Below the pieces are notes generated by a model that worked only from the letters and a program-made list of their open reading frames with translations, had not been told where the DNA came from and did not search any database. DNA of 64,000 nucleotides, taken from Hyparrhenia diplandra. Its lineage: Eukaryota > Streptophyta > Magnoliopsida > Poales > Poaceae. Of the stretch, positions 24,268 through 37,413 are shown in pieces (position 1 is the first letter of the stretch; every line of letters begins with the position of its first letter). Made by a program: the position numbers and the translations under genes. The stretch covers positions 89,493-153,492 of the forward strand of contig JADLZK010009188.1 in NCBI GenBank assembly GCA_015847255.1, read 5' to 3'.

Positions 24268-25830
24268 ACTCTCTATATGAGCTTCCTCAGTTCCCAATTA
24301 TAATAAGTGCCTTCATCTTTGTCATCAAAGTCCCCCCATCTTTTAACAAGTTGTTTAGGAAAAAAACTATATGCGCCTATAAATTTAAATGAGTGCACAT
24401 GTATATATCTAATGAAGAGTTTAATGAAACTAATCATACTTGTAGATGATAAGATTTTTGTGGAATTAATTGAGGATGAAGAAGTTTAGCTCGCAATAAA
24501 ACTCAACTAGCGAAACCCCGCACATTTGCGCTGGCTAGGAAGACGTAAATCACAGGAACGAAGAAAGCAATAGCAATCGTAGGATACGAATAATTTTCAT
24601 TAATAAAAAACATGGAAGGTATATTTTTGAATTAAAGAATGTAATTTTAAATCATGCAAAAGCTAATGATTTTCAACATCTTATATTTTTCATAAGTAAA
24701 CATCATCATAAGAATGTTAGACAAAAATTTTTAGAATTTTTGGACACATGTTTGAATTTGTACAAAAGTGACAAAATCAGACACTATTCATAATAAAGAA
24801 GTTGGTAAACCATATATAAAAAGGAAAAAGGGGTCTTGGGCTCAAAGTAGCCCGGCTCGGTCAAATGCGTCAGCGAGGCCAGGCCCTAGCGTGGCTTTGC
24901 TTTCAGGCCTACCTCGGCAACCTTGCAAAAAAGACCCTTATACTTATGCAAATTACAATTGGTCTAATTTACTCGAGTCGGGATATTTACATTGGGAATC
25001 CTGAAAAAGCTTCTATTTGCATTTTGGCCGCCCCTCCTTCAACCTCACGCACGCCAGTGGGCCGCACACGCACAACGCCGATGGGGTCTCCTACCGACAG
25101 ACCGGGCCGGGTGCTGGCGGCAAACAGGCGGTGGGCGCGGGGCGTGGTTCGGCCCTAAGCGACGAGCAGAAGTCTGGCTGGCGCTGGGCGAGGGTGGCGC
25201 CACCGCCCCGCCGAGGCTGCGACGACGGTACAGCGCCGCGGCTGATCGATCCAGCCGCGAGGCCGGCGAGGGCGACAGAGCCGTGGACGCGACGGTGAGG
25301 GGGGAGGTCGCCCGGGCCGGGCGAGGCGGCGCCGATGCGGGGCGAGCGCTTAGCGCGGCGACACCGACGACGCGGACGGTGGGTGAGCCGGCGAGTGCGT
25401 GCGGTTGGACGGGAAGAGGAAGATGCGGCGAGGCACGGGGGGAGGTAGGCCGGGCGGGTACGGATGGGGAGGACGACGAGAGACGGGGAGGGAGGCCGGC
25501 GATTTGGGATACCAAGGGGACGGCTGCGCCATTCTTTCCGTGCCACGTGGTGGAGGAGCTAGAAGCTTCCCGATGAAGCAGCAAGTCTGCCGATGAAGCT
25601 GTCCGTGGCCGTTCATTTGGAATCGTGCGGGCAGGGAATAACGACGACGTGGTTCAACGTATTATCAATAAATGGTATATGAAAATAAGGGTAATGGATA
25701 GATAATCTATGTTGTACTATAATAACGGAGGAAGTACATCTTGGACATGTTTTTTTTTTTACAATCTTGGACATGGCTTTGTATGGGAGTATAATGATCT
25801 CATGCAGTCATAGTCAATCGTCGTGGGATC
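24268..25830. other. Intergenic region with a GC-rich stretch at 24.99-25.58 kb
   Basis: AT-rich up to about 24830, then GC-rich to about 25600 with overlapping open frames of 150-190 codons on both strands (24992-25576 plus, 25045-25584 minus). Residue composition (Arg, Gly, Pro, Ala) is what random GC-rich DNA gives, and no domain is visible. It could be a transposon-captured first exon or 5' UTR, but I cannot show that. Confidence 0.45.
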
Positions 25831-26190
25831 TGTTAAGAAACTTGTCATCAGCGGTTAGGACCTTCCCCTCTCCGTCTCTCATGATCACACAGTAGATGAA
25901 AGAAGTAGAACAAGTAGACACAAGATGTAGGGAGACTATTTTTTATTCATTTGAATATTCGTTAATTACAATGGAGGATCTCCCACGTATATATAGTCCG
26001 AATAAGTCCTAGAGTATATAAAAAAATCGTCCACACAATAAACGGACTAGGATTAGGATTCCTCCTTCTCCTCTTTCTATATTCCATCCAAGGCCGGAGA
26101 GTTTTGGTAAGAGCCCACATACAAACGGACTAGGATTAGGATTCATCATTCTCCTTTCCTTCTAGGAAAGAGTCCGTGTGTGTTACAACA
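25831..26190 (-). repeat. Left LTR of the copia-type element
   Basis: 360 bp, starting TGTTAAGAAACTTGTCATC and ending GTGTGTTACAACA (TG...CA). It is highly similar to the copy at 34059-34412, differing by scattered substitutions and small indels. A TATATATAG motif and duplicated ACTAGGATTAGGATTC phrases occur inside both copies. Confidence 0.9.
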
Positions 26191-27701
26191 CTCCCCCTTG
26201 GGCGATTACCACGATATGCATATGCCTCGTCAAAAACTCCATCCAGAAAACCCGAGTGGGAAAAACGGTTCTTGGAAAAGAGTACATCACATTCGTTAAT
26301 TGCATTGCACATGTTGTCTCATTAAAAACCTTGTGTGAGAAACCTTCTAGTAAAAACTCACATAGGGAAAAAGAGTACAACATTTAACCTTCTTGGTCAT
26401 ATATTCTTCAGGATACTCTATTCTTCGTGAATAGAAATTGATCTTCATAATCTATGCATAAACTTTAATGTTTTAGCAAATATGATCTTTATAATTCTAA
26501 TGGTTTCAATTACCTTCAAGGTAAATTCAAGAAAATTGCTCCCCCCTCACAAAGCCATCATTTGAATTTGACTCAAAAGTATGGCTTATAATTCTTCCAT
26601 GAATTATATGGGTATAACAAAGAGCAGTATGCTTCATGCAAAAAGAACCACTTGTTGTGCAAAACAAATAAATTTTATCCTTCAAGATAATAAATCCTTT
26701 CGAGAGGATTACGGGAAAAAAATAAGTTCATATTCAACATCTTCTAGATAGTGTATCAAACTTATACAAGCTTGAATACTTTATAGTTCTTCCTTAGTGG
26801 ATTTTGAAATGGTGTGCATTATTGTCGTTAAATGCATTTGCACATTATTGTCTCATTAAAAACCTTACATGAGATACTTCAGAAAACTCATTAAGGAAAA
26901 AAAGAGTACAACAGATGTATTCGGGACAAATTGTGACCTTCTCGATCATATCATTTTGAATTCTCTATAATCTCGATCAAGGGTTAATACTCTAGGTGAG
27001 TTCTCCCGAACCTTGCGTAACTACCCGCTATGTCAAAAATACCTTCTACGGGGAAGCATATGCACATAGAAACTTAGCAAGTATATTGCATGCATAGTCG
27101 GGATCATTTCATATAACCTTAACATCACGTTACTTCCATTTAGAATAACACCACCAAGGTATATTATTTGAGATCTTCAAAGTCTCATGAGTTACGATCA
27201 ATATCATGTAAATACTCCCCCGATGACGACATTCATTGAGTTCATCCATTGCCACGACATTAGTCATTATTTGCAAATAAATATAGGCATGAATAGTCCA
27301 AGGGAGATTACAACATGTGATTTCAATAGTTAGTCTTCATGACATTTGTTTCTTTGCTCTTCAAGAACAATAAGAATAAAGAATAATGCTAAGAGCATTG
27401 TCATGCATATATTAGAGTGCATATTTGTGCAACGCAAAGTTGCAAAGACACACTTTCGAGATGTGATTAATAATCATTATTCCCGATATGACAATTTCTC
27501 TATTCTCATAATAGTCGTGACTCCTTCAGGGGATTGGCTCTGATTCTTCAAGAATCTTTAATACATAATAAGACATCACTTTGTCCACAAACTAGCGAAT
27601 GGGGTGTATTGCTAGTAGCACCAAATATATCATATAGCTTTTGAGAGGATATTTCAATTCTAAATCTTCGGTGGATAATGCTATCTATCAAGCATATACA
27701 T

Positions 27702-30594
27702 TGTGACGACCGGGTAATTACCACCTTAAATAATAACCCCGGCCATGATTTATTACTCCATAGATACATGATTTGTCGAATAATAAACCATTAACAAAGT
27801 TGGCAAATGAGAGAATAGCTAGAAGGTACCATTAACTATTACAATACCAGCCTACGATCTTAAGTCTTTAAATAAGCGTCACACACGAGTTTATGATTAT
27901 TACAAGCCCGACTTATAGAAGTCCAAACTAGATTACTAGGGGGGCGACAAATACAATTCGCCACCGATATCCATAATTAGGCTAAGGGGATTATTTATTC
28001 ATCCCATCCTCCATAGGAGGTGGCAAGAACACGACTAGCTTCTTCATAGTCATCCCAATCTACATAGGCATAACCATCATCTAGGAACTCTTGTGCACTT
28101 TCCCGAGGATCCTCTCTCAAGGGGAGAGTTAACAAGAGTGAGTACAACGTACTCGGAAAGGGCATATATATATAAATAACAAAGCAATGCAACGGTAATC
28201 TCAATGATCAATCACATATCATCTTGTATGAAAATAGAATTTGTATAAAAGTCGATTTAATTTATAAAGCACTACTATCACTTGCATCTTGAGAAAGAGC
28301 CACCCATAGGTTCCGTAGCCTCTAATCCAAGAGACATGACATGAATTCATGATTTTACCGCGCAAGCAGGTTTGTATCACTTTTTAACCATAATTACCTT
28401 GGCCAATTTTCCATCACACTTCCCTTGGTGCGACTCATGGCCAAGATACCAAAACTTTTCCCATCTTGTATAATTGTACATCCACATCTACACACGTGCG
28501 CTAATATATGCGCCCTGGTCTGTACTTCATCGACGGTGATTGGGGATTCCATCACCCAACCCTCTCCTCACTTACCATAGGGATTATACAATAACTCCAT
28601 GGGTACTAGGATCAGCCCGTCCCCGAACGAGTTCATGGTTGACACGAATATATACGGCCCAATAACACAAGTGAGAGTTGGTTATTAGTCCTACTAACTT
28701 TTCCAACCAATATACAAGAGGGTATTAGGCCGCTCCATCGCCTAAACCCCGTCATCAAAGTCACATGTCATCCATCCATAATTTATTCCTTTAAAATAAT
28801 ATTTGATGCAAGTTATTTTTTTATTTTCTCAAATTTTGTATAAAACTCAAGGAGAGAATGGTCAAGGAAATCTTGCTCGAGTTGTTAAGGTCCAACTCGG
28901 GCTCGATTTTGGTTCACTAGAAGGCCTCGCGCTTTGACCGTGCTCGCTTCTGTAATTAGTATAAATATACTAATATTTAGAAAAATAACACACAAGTATA
29001 TATGCACAATATATATATATACGTAGCCATTTGGTCATCCTACAGGCAAGTGCAAGAAATAGCTTCCTAGTACTTGTTTCAATTTTGTTGTGATTTATAA
29101 AAGAATATTATAGCATAGCTGTGCTTAGAGAGTCATTAAATGATTTATTGTTTGTTTTAAGCCGATTGTGCTCTCTCTCGTACTAGGGTGAAGCAAAGAC
29201 GTCCTAGTAGTACTACTCGGCACTTCCAAAAGCAAAGCAACAGGCAAGTGGTCAATACACACACGCATGCACCGGTCTCCCTCTATTTCTCCTTTCTTCT
29301 TTTTCCCCATCCCGCTCGACCATGGAGGTCATTCGACCCTCCAGACGGCAACCATGGTTGGATTTCCTCCCGATTTCTCCCTCAAAACCCAATCCAAAGA
29401 TACTAGGAGCCATCTAACCATCTATCCCCTCCGATTTCGATTTGTGGGATGTGTCGGTCGGCGTGCTTCACCCAGTGCGAGTTGGGCAGCCATGGCGTCC
29501 GTGAAGAGTCAAGGAGCCCGTGCATGGCGCTGTGGTGGTGGCGTGTGCGGGGGATTTGGACTCCGGCAACAAAATCTCCGATGTGACGGTGAGTTCCTCT
29601 CTCCAGCACCTCCCTTTCCTTTCTTTTATTTTAACATAGCACGTAACTCAAAAACTACAAACCTGAGTGTTCTAGTGCAGGTTCTTGTGTTAGAGTTTTA
29701 GCCAAGGATCAAATATTATGTGTGGTTGTGCTAGAAAGAAAATATCAGTTCTTGATCTAGGAACAACTAGCACATCTTTTCTTGCGACTGAACATTTTAT
29801 CGTTATGTGTTTCTTTGTGAGAAAATCTAGTATAACCCCACTATTTATCCAAATGGCATGTGCTCGTGTCCTTAGTAGAGAGGGGAAGTATTCTAAGATT
29901 TGCCTGTGACCCTCACCTTAATCTCGGACACTTGCTCTTTCTCTTGCAGATCTTGGTGCTCAGTTTGCTTCAGGATCCGTCAACAACCACCGGCTCCGGG
30001 TGACTCCACTCGGGTCGGCACCCCCTCTCCCCCAGGTCACTCTCCATGGAGGTCAAGTCACCATTTTTGTGCCGGTGGAAAAGCTAGTGTTCTTCTCAAG
30101 AATGAGTGTACGAGGTGTTCTTCTAGAGGCTCAAACTTGAGTGGAGAGAGCAAGAACTAGAACTGAATAGCTTGTCTTTCGTGGAGGCAAGTCCCCGAAC
30201 CCCTTTTCTACTTCTACCACTCTCCGGTTATTTTATCTCCAATCATTGGCTCGGTCAAAGAGATTCAGCGTGTGTTGTCCAAATTATTTGCTAGTAGAGT
30301 GGATAATCTCATTCTAGAAGGGCATGGCTACACCTCCCATGTACCAACTCGTGAACTGTGGCTATAGTGTAGTGTACTCTATTGTACTTAAATATGCAAA
30401 AGAATGGTGGTCGAGTCTATCTTGTGGAGTGGACTTGGTCCACCGGTGTACCTAAACACCACCCGGGGGTTTACTAGTTGATTTATGCACTTTAAATATT
30501 AAAGTGTACTAATTGTCCAACTTGTGCTAATTGATTTACCATTCTTTGTGCACTTAGCTATAATTAATCATGGACTAAAATGTGGGTCGTTACA
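27702..30594 (+). mobile_element. Solo LTR of a Tekay-like Ty3/gypsy (chromovirus) element, nested in the copia element
   Basis: The 2,893 bp segment starts TGTGACGACCGGGTAATTA and ends GGGTCGTTACA. It is flanked by perfect 5 bp repeats TACAT (27697-27701 and 30595-30599). Length, TGTGACG...CGTTACA ends and the internal GAGTACAACGTACTCGG phrase fit the very long LTRs of grass Tekay/RIRE3-type chromoviruses (from memory). No second LTR or internal coding domain lies in the window, so it is a solo LTR left by recombination. Strand is given by the usual LTR reading from TGTGACG. Confidence 0.7.
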
Positions 30595-33500
30595 TACATG
30601 CATAGCAAAAGCTCATGGAATGCACATGTGCTTAGATGGTATACTTTTATGTTGCTTTTGATTCCTCCTTTTATTATCTCACTTGGGTCATATATGGGTC
30701 TTTATCCCTTTCAAGGAATTCACATATTTTGGTGCATTTGGACTTATAACCATATTCCTTCAGGGAAAAATCCTCCAGGGAGTTGTTGTCTTTATGGAGA
30801 GATTATTACACATAAAGGACAATATTGGTACGAGATTTTAATGTTGCTTTCCATGGATTTTCATAATCCCATTACTGCATATTTAATTCATGCCATTAGC
30901 CAGACTCATTATATAGCGGAACATATTTTATAGAACTTATGTCGAGTTGGTCTATTATGACCTTTTGAACCATAAACTTTTCACCACACATTATTTCAAT
31001 AATGACCATAATTATCTCGAACATCGGGTTCAAGATATTCGCTTAGCGATTTTTGGTTCAACCTCAATTGCACATTTTATTTGACCCGATATGAGAGCTT
31101 CAGGCACTCTTGCCATGGACTTTGTTCGGATCCGGATTCTCACAAAGAGACTCATTTAGCAATTATAGAGGTAAACTAGTGTCGACACATATTCTCTGAC
31201 TTTAAACATCTTAATAATGATCTTCATTATTTCCCAAAATGATAGATCCATTGTTGTTCCATATTCCTAGCATTATAGTATGTGCACATTGCTAGGATTT
31301 TTATCTCCAGGATGAACCTCATCGTGAGGTAACACACCAACAGGGTGATTTCGCTACAAGAGTATGAGAGGAATTTTATCACATACAATGTGAGCTTGCT
31401 ACAAGAGCATATGCTTGTGACATAGGCCACTAGATCTTATTTGCAGGCGTCCCCACATAATTTGATCAAAAATGCTAATGTCAAATGGATATGAAATTTA
31501 TCCCGGGTATATCCAAATCTACTTCAGGTAGAATCATTCATTTATTGTTATTTTAACCAATTTGGTTGCTCCTCATGGCTACAGTTATCTGGCATAACTC
31601 TGTGTTATACAACACAGGAGTATAACTAAACAACTAGTTTAGTTTGGATTTGTGCGTTTTAATTCATAAATATCAAGGCATTCCACAAAATGGGCATTCA
31701 TCTCCCCCTAATGCCGAGATATTTAATAGCATACTAAAATCCCCAATCACCAACTTCGAGTGGTGTATGTATGCTTTGGTGGTGATTTATCGGGAAATAT
31801 TACGCGAGGGGGTATATTACTATTTTTATATGCAAGTGAGCTTGGACTTTATTAATGCGGTTGCATGAATATGCGTTGCATGTAATTCCTTCTACCAGAG
31901 GAGTATATATTCTCAACTTCTTGTTGAGACCATAACTTCTAGTGAGGTATAAAATATTGCTCGCACGTTCTTGCTTTCAACAAAAACATATGTAGTCATC
32001 TAGACTTGGCTCCTTTAGTTCTTGACGTAACACATAACTTTTGACAAAACAATCCTTCGTGGTCTAATGCTCACCAATTGTTATATTGACCTTCTAGGTC
32101 ATATGCATGAGAAAAGACTGCTAATGGTGGCATTGCGCTTTCAGGCGCGTTAGCTTGTAGCCATGGTTGCAGAGCAAAAGGCTTCAGATGCACTGTTATT
32201 TCATAGTCCAGCTCCTTTTTATTGCCCAAAAACCGACCCAATTACTCGTACCATAGAGCAAAATTGAGTCATTGTATTTCTTTGCAACATATTTATATTC
32301 TATATAAAGCATGGCTTGGATCAATTCATTTTTCAGCATGAAGAGACAAGCTTTTAATAGAATAGATAAGACCAAGAATTTTTTATTTATCTGGGAAATG
32401 TTATGTTGGCTGCTTGGCGAGAGCACAAAGACCAATGTCCTTCTGGGATAGACTCTCAACTGATAGCAAAAATTTCATATGGTAAAAGATACATGAAGGA
32501 AACATATGTAGTTGTCAAATTCCATATGGCACTTTAGAGCCTAGGATAACTACTATGACTGATAATTGATTAATATCAAAATTAGCTTCCAGCTTTATTG
32601 TGATGTGGGATTCTTACTTGTTGCCTGCTTTCCATCTTCTAGTAGTCGACAGGTCGATATTAATACATTTGTTTAGGTGTGGCGTATACATGGCTACTAG
32701 CCAGCATATTGCTGCATAGAGTAGTCACTCCACCATATCATTTGGCATACTTTACTTGTAATCAATGATTTCCCTCTGATACCCGTTGTCATTTCAACGA
32801 CTGTGTATAACTCTAAACTGAGTCCTGATATGCACTTCGGGGCTTCATTAGTCCAAGAAAGGACAAATGGTTTTCTTCATCAGGAAGAAATATTATGTTT
32901 TCGCACAAAACAAACTCAGATTTTAATTCTTCTAGTATTATTGTAGCAACTTCAAGTTGCCTAGGGAAATGTATTATGTATTAGAAAACGACACCTCATG
33001 CTAGTTCTGCAGCAGAGAGGCAAGGGCAACATGTTGACTTCAGATCATTTGTTATCCCTACTAATGTAATGTTGTAAGCCAATATTACCATGTTTAGAAA
33101 TCATACCTATGCAAGGTAATATCTCCCTTCAAGGAGGTTACAAATGAATCCCAAATCCAAATTCAAGTATCGATATACCAATAAGTCTTGTGCAATGGTT
33201 TTTTCTTCAGGTTACTTTGTGTAAATAAACCAAAGCGTTAAAGAGAGCGTCGAGGGAGAGAGAGAAAAATGGTCTTCTATATAGCCATACATGCTTTATT
33301 TATTTCCCAAAATTTTCCAAGCATATGTGTTGTTCTATGGTATATTTATAGTGGTCTTAGAATAATACTTAGGGATTATATAACCCATATAAAACATAAT
33401 CACACAAACATGCAAGGAAAAAGAATCCCATATTAAACTTCCAACAGGAGCAAAAACAATTTAACATAAAATTGTGTGAAAACTAACAAATCTAGAAAAC

Positions 33501-34058
33501 TCGCTTCTAGATATATATAGTCGAAGTCATATGAGAATAAATTTATGCCAAATGTATTATGAGGTGCTGCTTTGGACCTATGCACAAATGAAGTCACGCA
33601 AAACAAAATTACCGCACATATATATGTATATATTTCTATCACTTCAGGGATAACATGCTCCACCATATGTCTTTGGAGCGAGATTTGTGCATATGGCGCA
33701 TAAGGAGCTCAAAATCATATATGCCAAAAAATTACTCGCATGTATGTGAGGCTAAATAATAACCAACAGGTTGCCAAATACAAATTGGCGTACCTTTTTT
33801 GTTCTTGAATTTGAGAAGAAGCGAAGGCACGTCGATAGGGACGTTCGGGCTAGGCCGTGGGGACCTGCACGGCGTGACGATGAGTCGATGCGGTGCGCAT
33901 TAGTAGCAGCAGAGGTAGCAGATCCGTTCCGCTAACAACGTCCGGGATGTCGGCGTCGTCGGCGAAGTTCGCGGCGAGGCATCGCCATACGGCGTCGGTG
34001 CCGAAGACGGCGACGGCTTCAACGGCGATTTCGACGAAGAGCTTCTCGTACGATAACG

Positions 34059-34412
34059 TGTTAAGAAACTTGTCATCACCGGGTTAGGACCTTCCCCTCT
34101 CCGTCTCTCATGATCACGCCAATAGATGAAAGAAGTAGAACAAGTAGACACAAGATGTAGGGAGACTATTCTTTATTCATCCGAATATTCGATTAATTAC
34201 AATGGAGGATCTCCCCACGTATATATAGTCCGAATAAGTTCTAGAGTATGGAAACGCCTCACAATAAACTGACCAGGATTAGGATTCCTCCTTCTCCCTT
34301 TCTATATTCCAAAGCCAAGGCCGGGAGAGTTTTTGGTAGTTTCACATACACCAAGGACCAGATTAGGATTCATCCTTCTCCTTTCCTTTAAAGAAAAGTC
34401 CGTGTGTTACCA
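34059..34412 (-). repeat. Right LTR of the copia-type element
   Basis: 354 bp, starting TGTTAAGAAACTTGTCATC and ending TGTGTTACCA. It has lost two bases at the terminus relative to the left LTR. It is preceded by the primer-site-like sequence at 34045-34058 and followed by CGGGATC, which matches the GGGATC before the left LTR. Confidence 0.9.
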
Positions 34413-35197
34413 CGGGATCAATGTGCATAACCGAACGTTCCATCAGTTTTTTTCTTCCTGTTATACGATGGTTTGTCCGCGGCCTGGGACTGGTCAGGGC
34501 CGAAAGGATGCTCGAGGGGCCATTTTGATCAAAGTCTTGCTCTTTTTTTTTTTTTCTGTTGCGGACAATAAAAGCCTTGATCTAGCTGCGGTGGCGCCAC
34601 AGAAGTTTTTTTACAAAAATATGCATTTTACGTTTTCAATTTCAAATGTTATCTGAAGTGACCCGAAAGTCGAATCACAAAATTCATATTCCTAATTTTA
34701 CAATTCTAAAAAATTTGGTTCTGGTTGGTCCTTCCTTGTTTTTACTCTTGTACAAGTTTTACTGCTAATGCTATGGCTTTGGCTCGCAAACTCGCGAGCT
34801 CGAGAACCATCTGTCGCGCAGCGTCGCCATCAAGTCACGAGTTGATTTGGGCGACAGCGGAGGCGGATACCCATCAGGATAATCTAATCCATCCAGCACC
34901 TCTTCGCTTTCGCAGTCAAACGCCACCATCACGGCGCGTCGACGTCGCCACCGGCACCAAGACTGCCCTCCCGACCGGGTCCCACGCTGTCAGTCGCACC
35001 GCAAAACCGCCCTCCGCATCCCCGTCCCCGTCTCCGTCTCCGACCCGAAACCGCGCGTGTCGCGCGCCCGCGGCCCGCCCATAGAGAGCGCAGAGCGTCG
35101 TCGGCCTGGTGCTTTTCCTCGCCACCGGATCACCAACCCACACCCTGCCTATTGGACCGAACCAGGCCAGAGCCGAGGAGGGAAACCAAGAAACGCT
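34413..35197. other. Region between the LTR element and the 35.2 kb gene
   Basis: It probably contains the promoter and 5' UTR of the downstream gene. The last 400 bases are GC-rich. The open frame at 34725-35084 shows no domain and is left out as a gene. Confidence 0.45.
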
Positions 35198-37413
35198 ATG
35201 GCGACGACGCGGCCGTCGCGCAGCGACCCGCACCTGCCACCCGAGGAGGCGGCGCGAGTGGAGGCCGAGGTTCGGGGCTACTTCGACAGCGTCACACCGA
35301 GGCGCCCGGCCAAGCCGCCGCGCAGCGACCCGTCGGAGGACGCCTGCGCCCAGCCCGACACCATCGATGCCGGGGACCACGACTTGCCGGAGCTCCGCAA
35401 GCTGCGCGACCTCGAGGCGAAGCCCCAGGTGAGAGCTCCGCTTTTGTTTCCACCTTCCTAGCACAGCAGTACTGAGTTTTTGCTTCGTGATTCACTGTTG
35501 AACTTGATATCGATCGGTCGGTGTGAGCGTTGAGCGTGGTGCCTTGTCGTGTGTAGAAGCTGGTGTTGGACGGAGGAGGGATGTGGACGGCGAGGAGGAG
35601 TACGTGGAGACGCGGTATTATGATGGGCTCATAGGTATCGACAAGCAGCATCACACGGTAAGCTTTGAATGGACCTGTAATTGTGTGCGTGCGCTCTTCA
35701 GGGGGAAAAAATGTCTACTAAATCTGCAAATAGTTGATGTGCCTTGCTGCTGTGATAGGATTTGTGGCTAATCCTTTATGTCAGTTTTATTTTTTTTTTC
35801 TCCTGTTATTCATAATATTGATGTTGTAATTACGAATTTACGGCACATGCATCTGGTTATGCAAGATGTCAGGACATTTTTTCCATTATCTTAAAAAAGA
35901 TAAGTCATGCTGCTGTTATCAAGAAGCGGCCAGTAAGTTGGCCAAGTTTGTAGGTGCTGTCTAAGAATTTGTGTATGCTATAGTTGTCCTTTCTTTGATC
36001 TTGTCATGTGCTGTCTAGTGTGAGCTAGCTTTTGAACTCTTGATTGCAATCCTCCAATCATAACTGCTTCCCAAGAAATAGATGTTAGTTCACACGAGCC
36101 TTGATAAACATTGATCATAGAATTTTCACTGAAAAAAGTCGAAATTCTATGACTTTTGACCAGTTTTTTAATGCAAAATTTATTGATGTTGGTAAATTTA
36201 ATGAAGTAAATTGATGTTATAGATGTTGGTGCATTTTTTGTATGAACTTGATCAAAGTTAGAGAAGTTTGACTTAGGACAAAGCCAAAGTGAATTAGAAT
36301 TTGGAATGCTTGGAGTGTGTGTTAATCATAAAATTTGATGGGTTCTGAAGATTGCTTTTAAATTAATAACGGGCATCGCTAGTATTTCTTTGACAGAAGA
36401 AGAGTTCCAGAATAGAAGTGCAAAGAACATTTTCTTAATGTTAAAATGCAGTGTGTGTAACCAAGATGTTGTATAGTAAGCTAAGGGTCGAACCTTGAGT
36501 CTCCACATTGGTTATTTCTGATATGCATGGATAACATGGTTTAACTAATGAGGAAGGTACTTAACTTTGGAACCTTCGAATTGTAGGTTATCAACGTGTT
36601 TGCTCAATTGTTCTCTAACACCTATTTTTTCAGTAGTGATAATGACATCTTCATTCTACTATCTTTAGCATAGTTAGACTTGCTTTATGCCTTAGTGTGG
36701 TATTAGTGGTATGAAATATAGGACACATATCAGTGCTTGCCTGCTTGGTCATCAATTTCTTTCTGGCTTTAGTTCTAGTTCTAGTACTAGTACTAGTTCG
36801 GTTTAGGGGAAACTGAGATGACAAAATGATACAACTGATTGATATCTATCGAGCTGTGAAAAAGATTCAACAAAAGACAGGGAAAACAAATTACAGCTGC
36901 TTGCATAGAGGAACTTTTGATAACAAAATGAGCATTAGGTACTTGCTATGAACTCAGAGATTTCCATATCTTGGCCTTTCTTTTTGGTGCTTGGTATCAC
37001 CAGACCAAGAGTAATAGCATGATTTTTTCTGTCTTGGTGGTACTAGACACTAACAGTCCTAACAGTGGACAATTTAGTCTTCTTACATTCTAATGTAGTA
37101 TAATAACTTTTTCGTGGTGTTCAACTCAGTTACATCTGCATGCAGACTGGTACAGGCTTTATCAAAGTGGAGAGACCCAATGGCGGCACCTTCAGTGTGA
37201 TGACTAATGGCTACTCATCTGCCAGCTTTGTCCGCTGCACTAGCAATCCTGCGACAAATGATTGGATACCATCTTGTGAGACGGTATGGCTACTACCAAA
37301 CCAAAACATCAGCGAGCTAGGCAGCATCAAGCTACCTCTTGTGGTTTCCTAACTGAATTTTAATTTTGCAGGTCATCCCTGCTTCGAACAAGCCTAGCAG
37401 GAGCGACTCCTGA
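35198..37413 (+). CDS. Small plant-specific protein of unknown function (possibly MEE59-like)
   Basis: Four exons: 35198-35428, 35557-35657, 37146-37283 and 37372-37413, giving about 170 residues with consistent phases and GT-AG borders. The protein starts MATTRPSRSDPHLPPEEAA and is hydrophilic, with repeated R-S-D-P motifs. It has a central block ending YYDGLIGIDKQHHT, then FIKVERPNGGTFSV and NPATNDWIPSCET, and ends NKPSRSDS. No signal peptide, membrane segment or catalytic motif is seen. From memory the YY-GL-DKQHHTTGTGFI and NPATNDW blocks resemble plant proteins annotated as maternal effect embryo arrest 59, but I cannot confirm this and give no function. Exon 2 is one base short in the G-rich run at 35571-35580, shifting the frame. 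The long third intron (about 1.5 kb) holds a Stowaway-like remnant. Confidence 0.7.
36118..36305. repeat. Stowaway-like MITE remnant in an intron
   Basis: It contains GACTTTTGACCAGTTTTT and AAGTTTGACTTAGGACAAAG, blocks usual in grass Stowaway elements, but the outer GGAGGGAGT ends are eroded. It lies in intron 2 of the gene at 35198-37413. Confidence 0.5.

Larger units (their letters stand above)
25831..34412 (-). mobile_element. Degenerate Ty1/copia-type LTR retrotransposon, with a nested solo LTR
   Basis: Two direct LTRs (25831-26190 and 34059-34412) bound the element, with GGGATC beside both outer ends (a stray C follows the right LTR). A purine tract AAGGGGGAG on the minus strand abuts the left LTR, and a primer-site-like CGTTATCGTACGAG on the minus strand abuts the right LTR, so the element runs on the minus strand. 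The interior is AT-rich with stops in all frames. I recognise no gag, protease, integrase or reverse transcriptase. Net of the nested insertion it is about 5.7 kb, a normal copia size. The copia call rests on LTR end sequence, size and the primer-site type, so the superfamily is inferred. It is probably dead or non-autonomous. Confidence 0.75.

Noticed and set aside
29267..29701. 144-codon frame inside the solo LTR
   Set aside because: It lies entirely within the 2.9 kb LTR and has no recognisable domain; LTRs of this type are non-coding.
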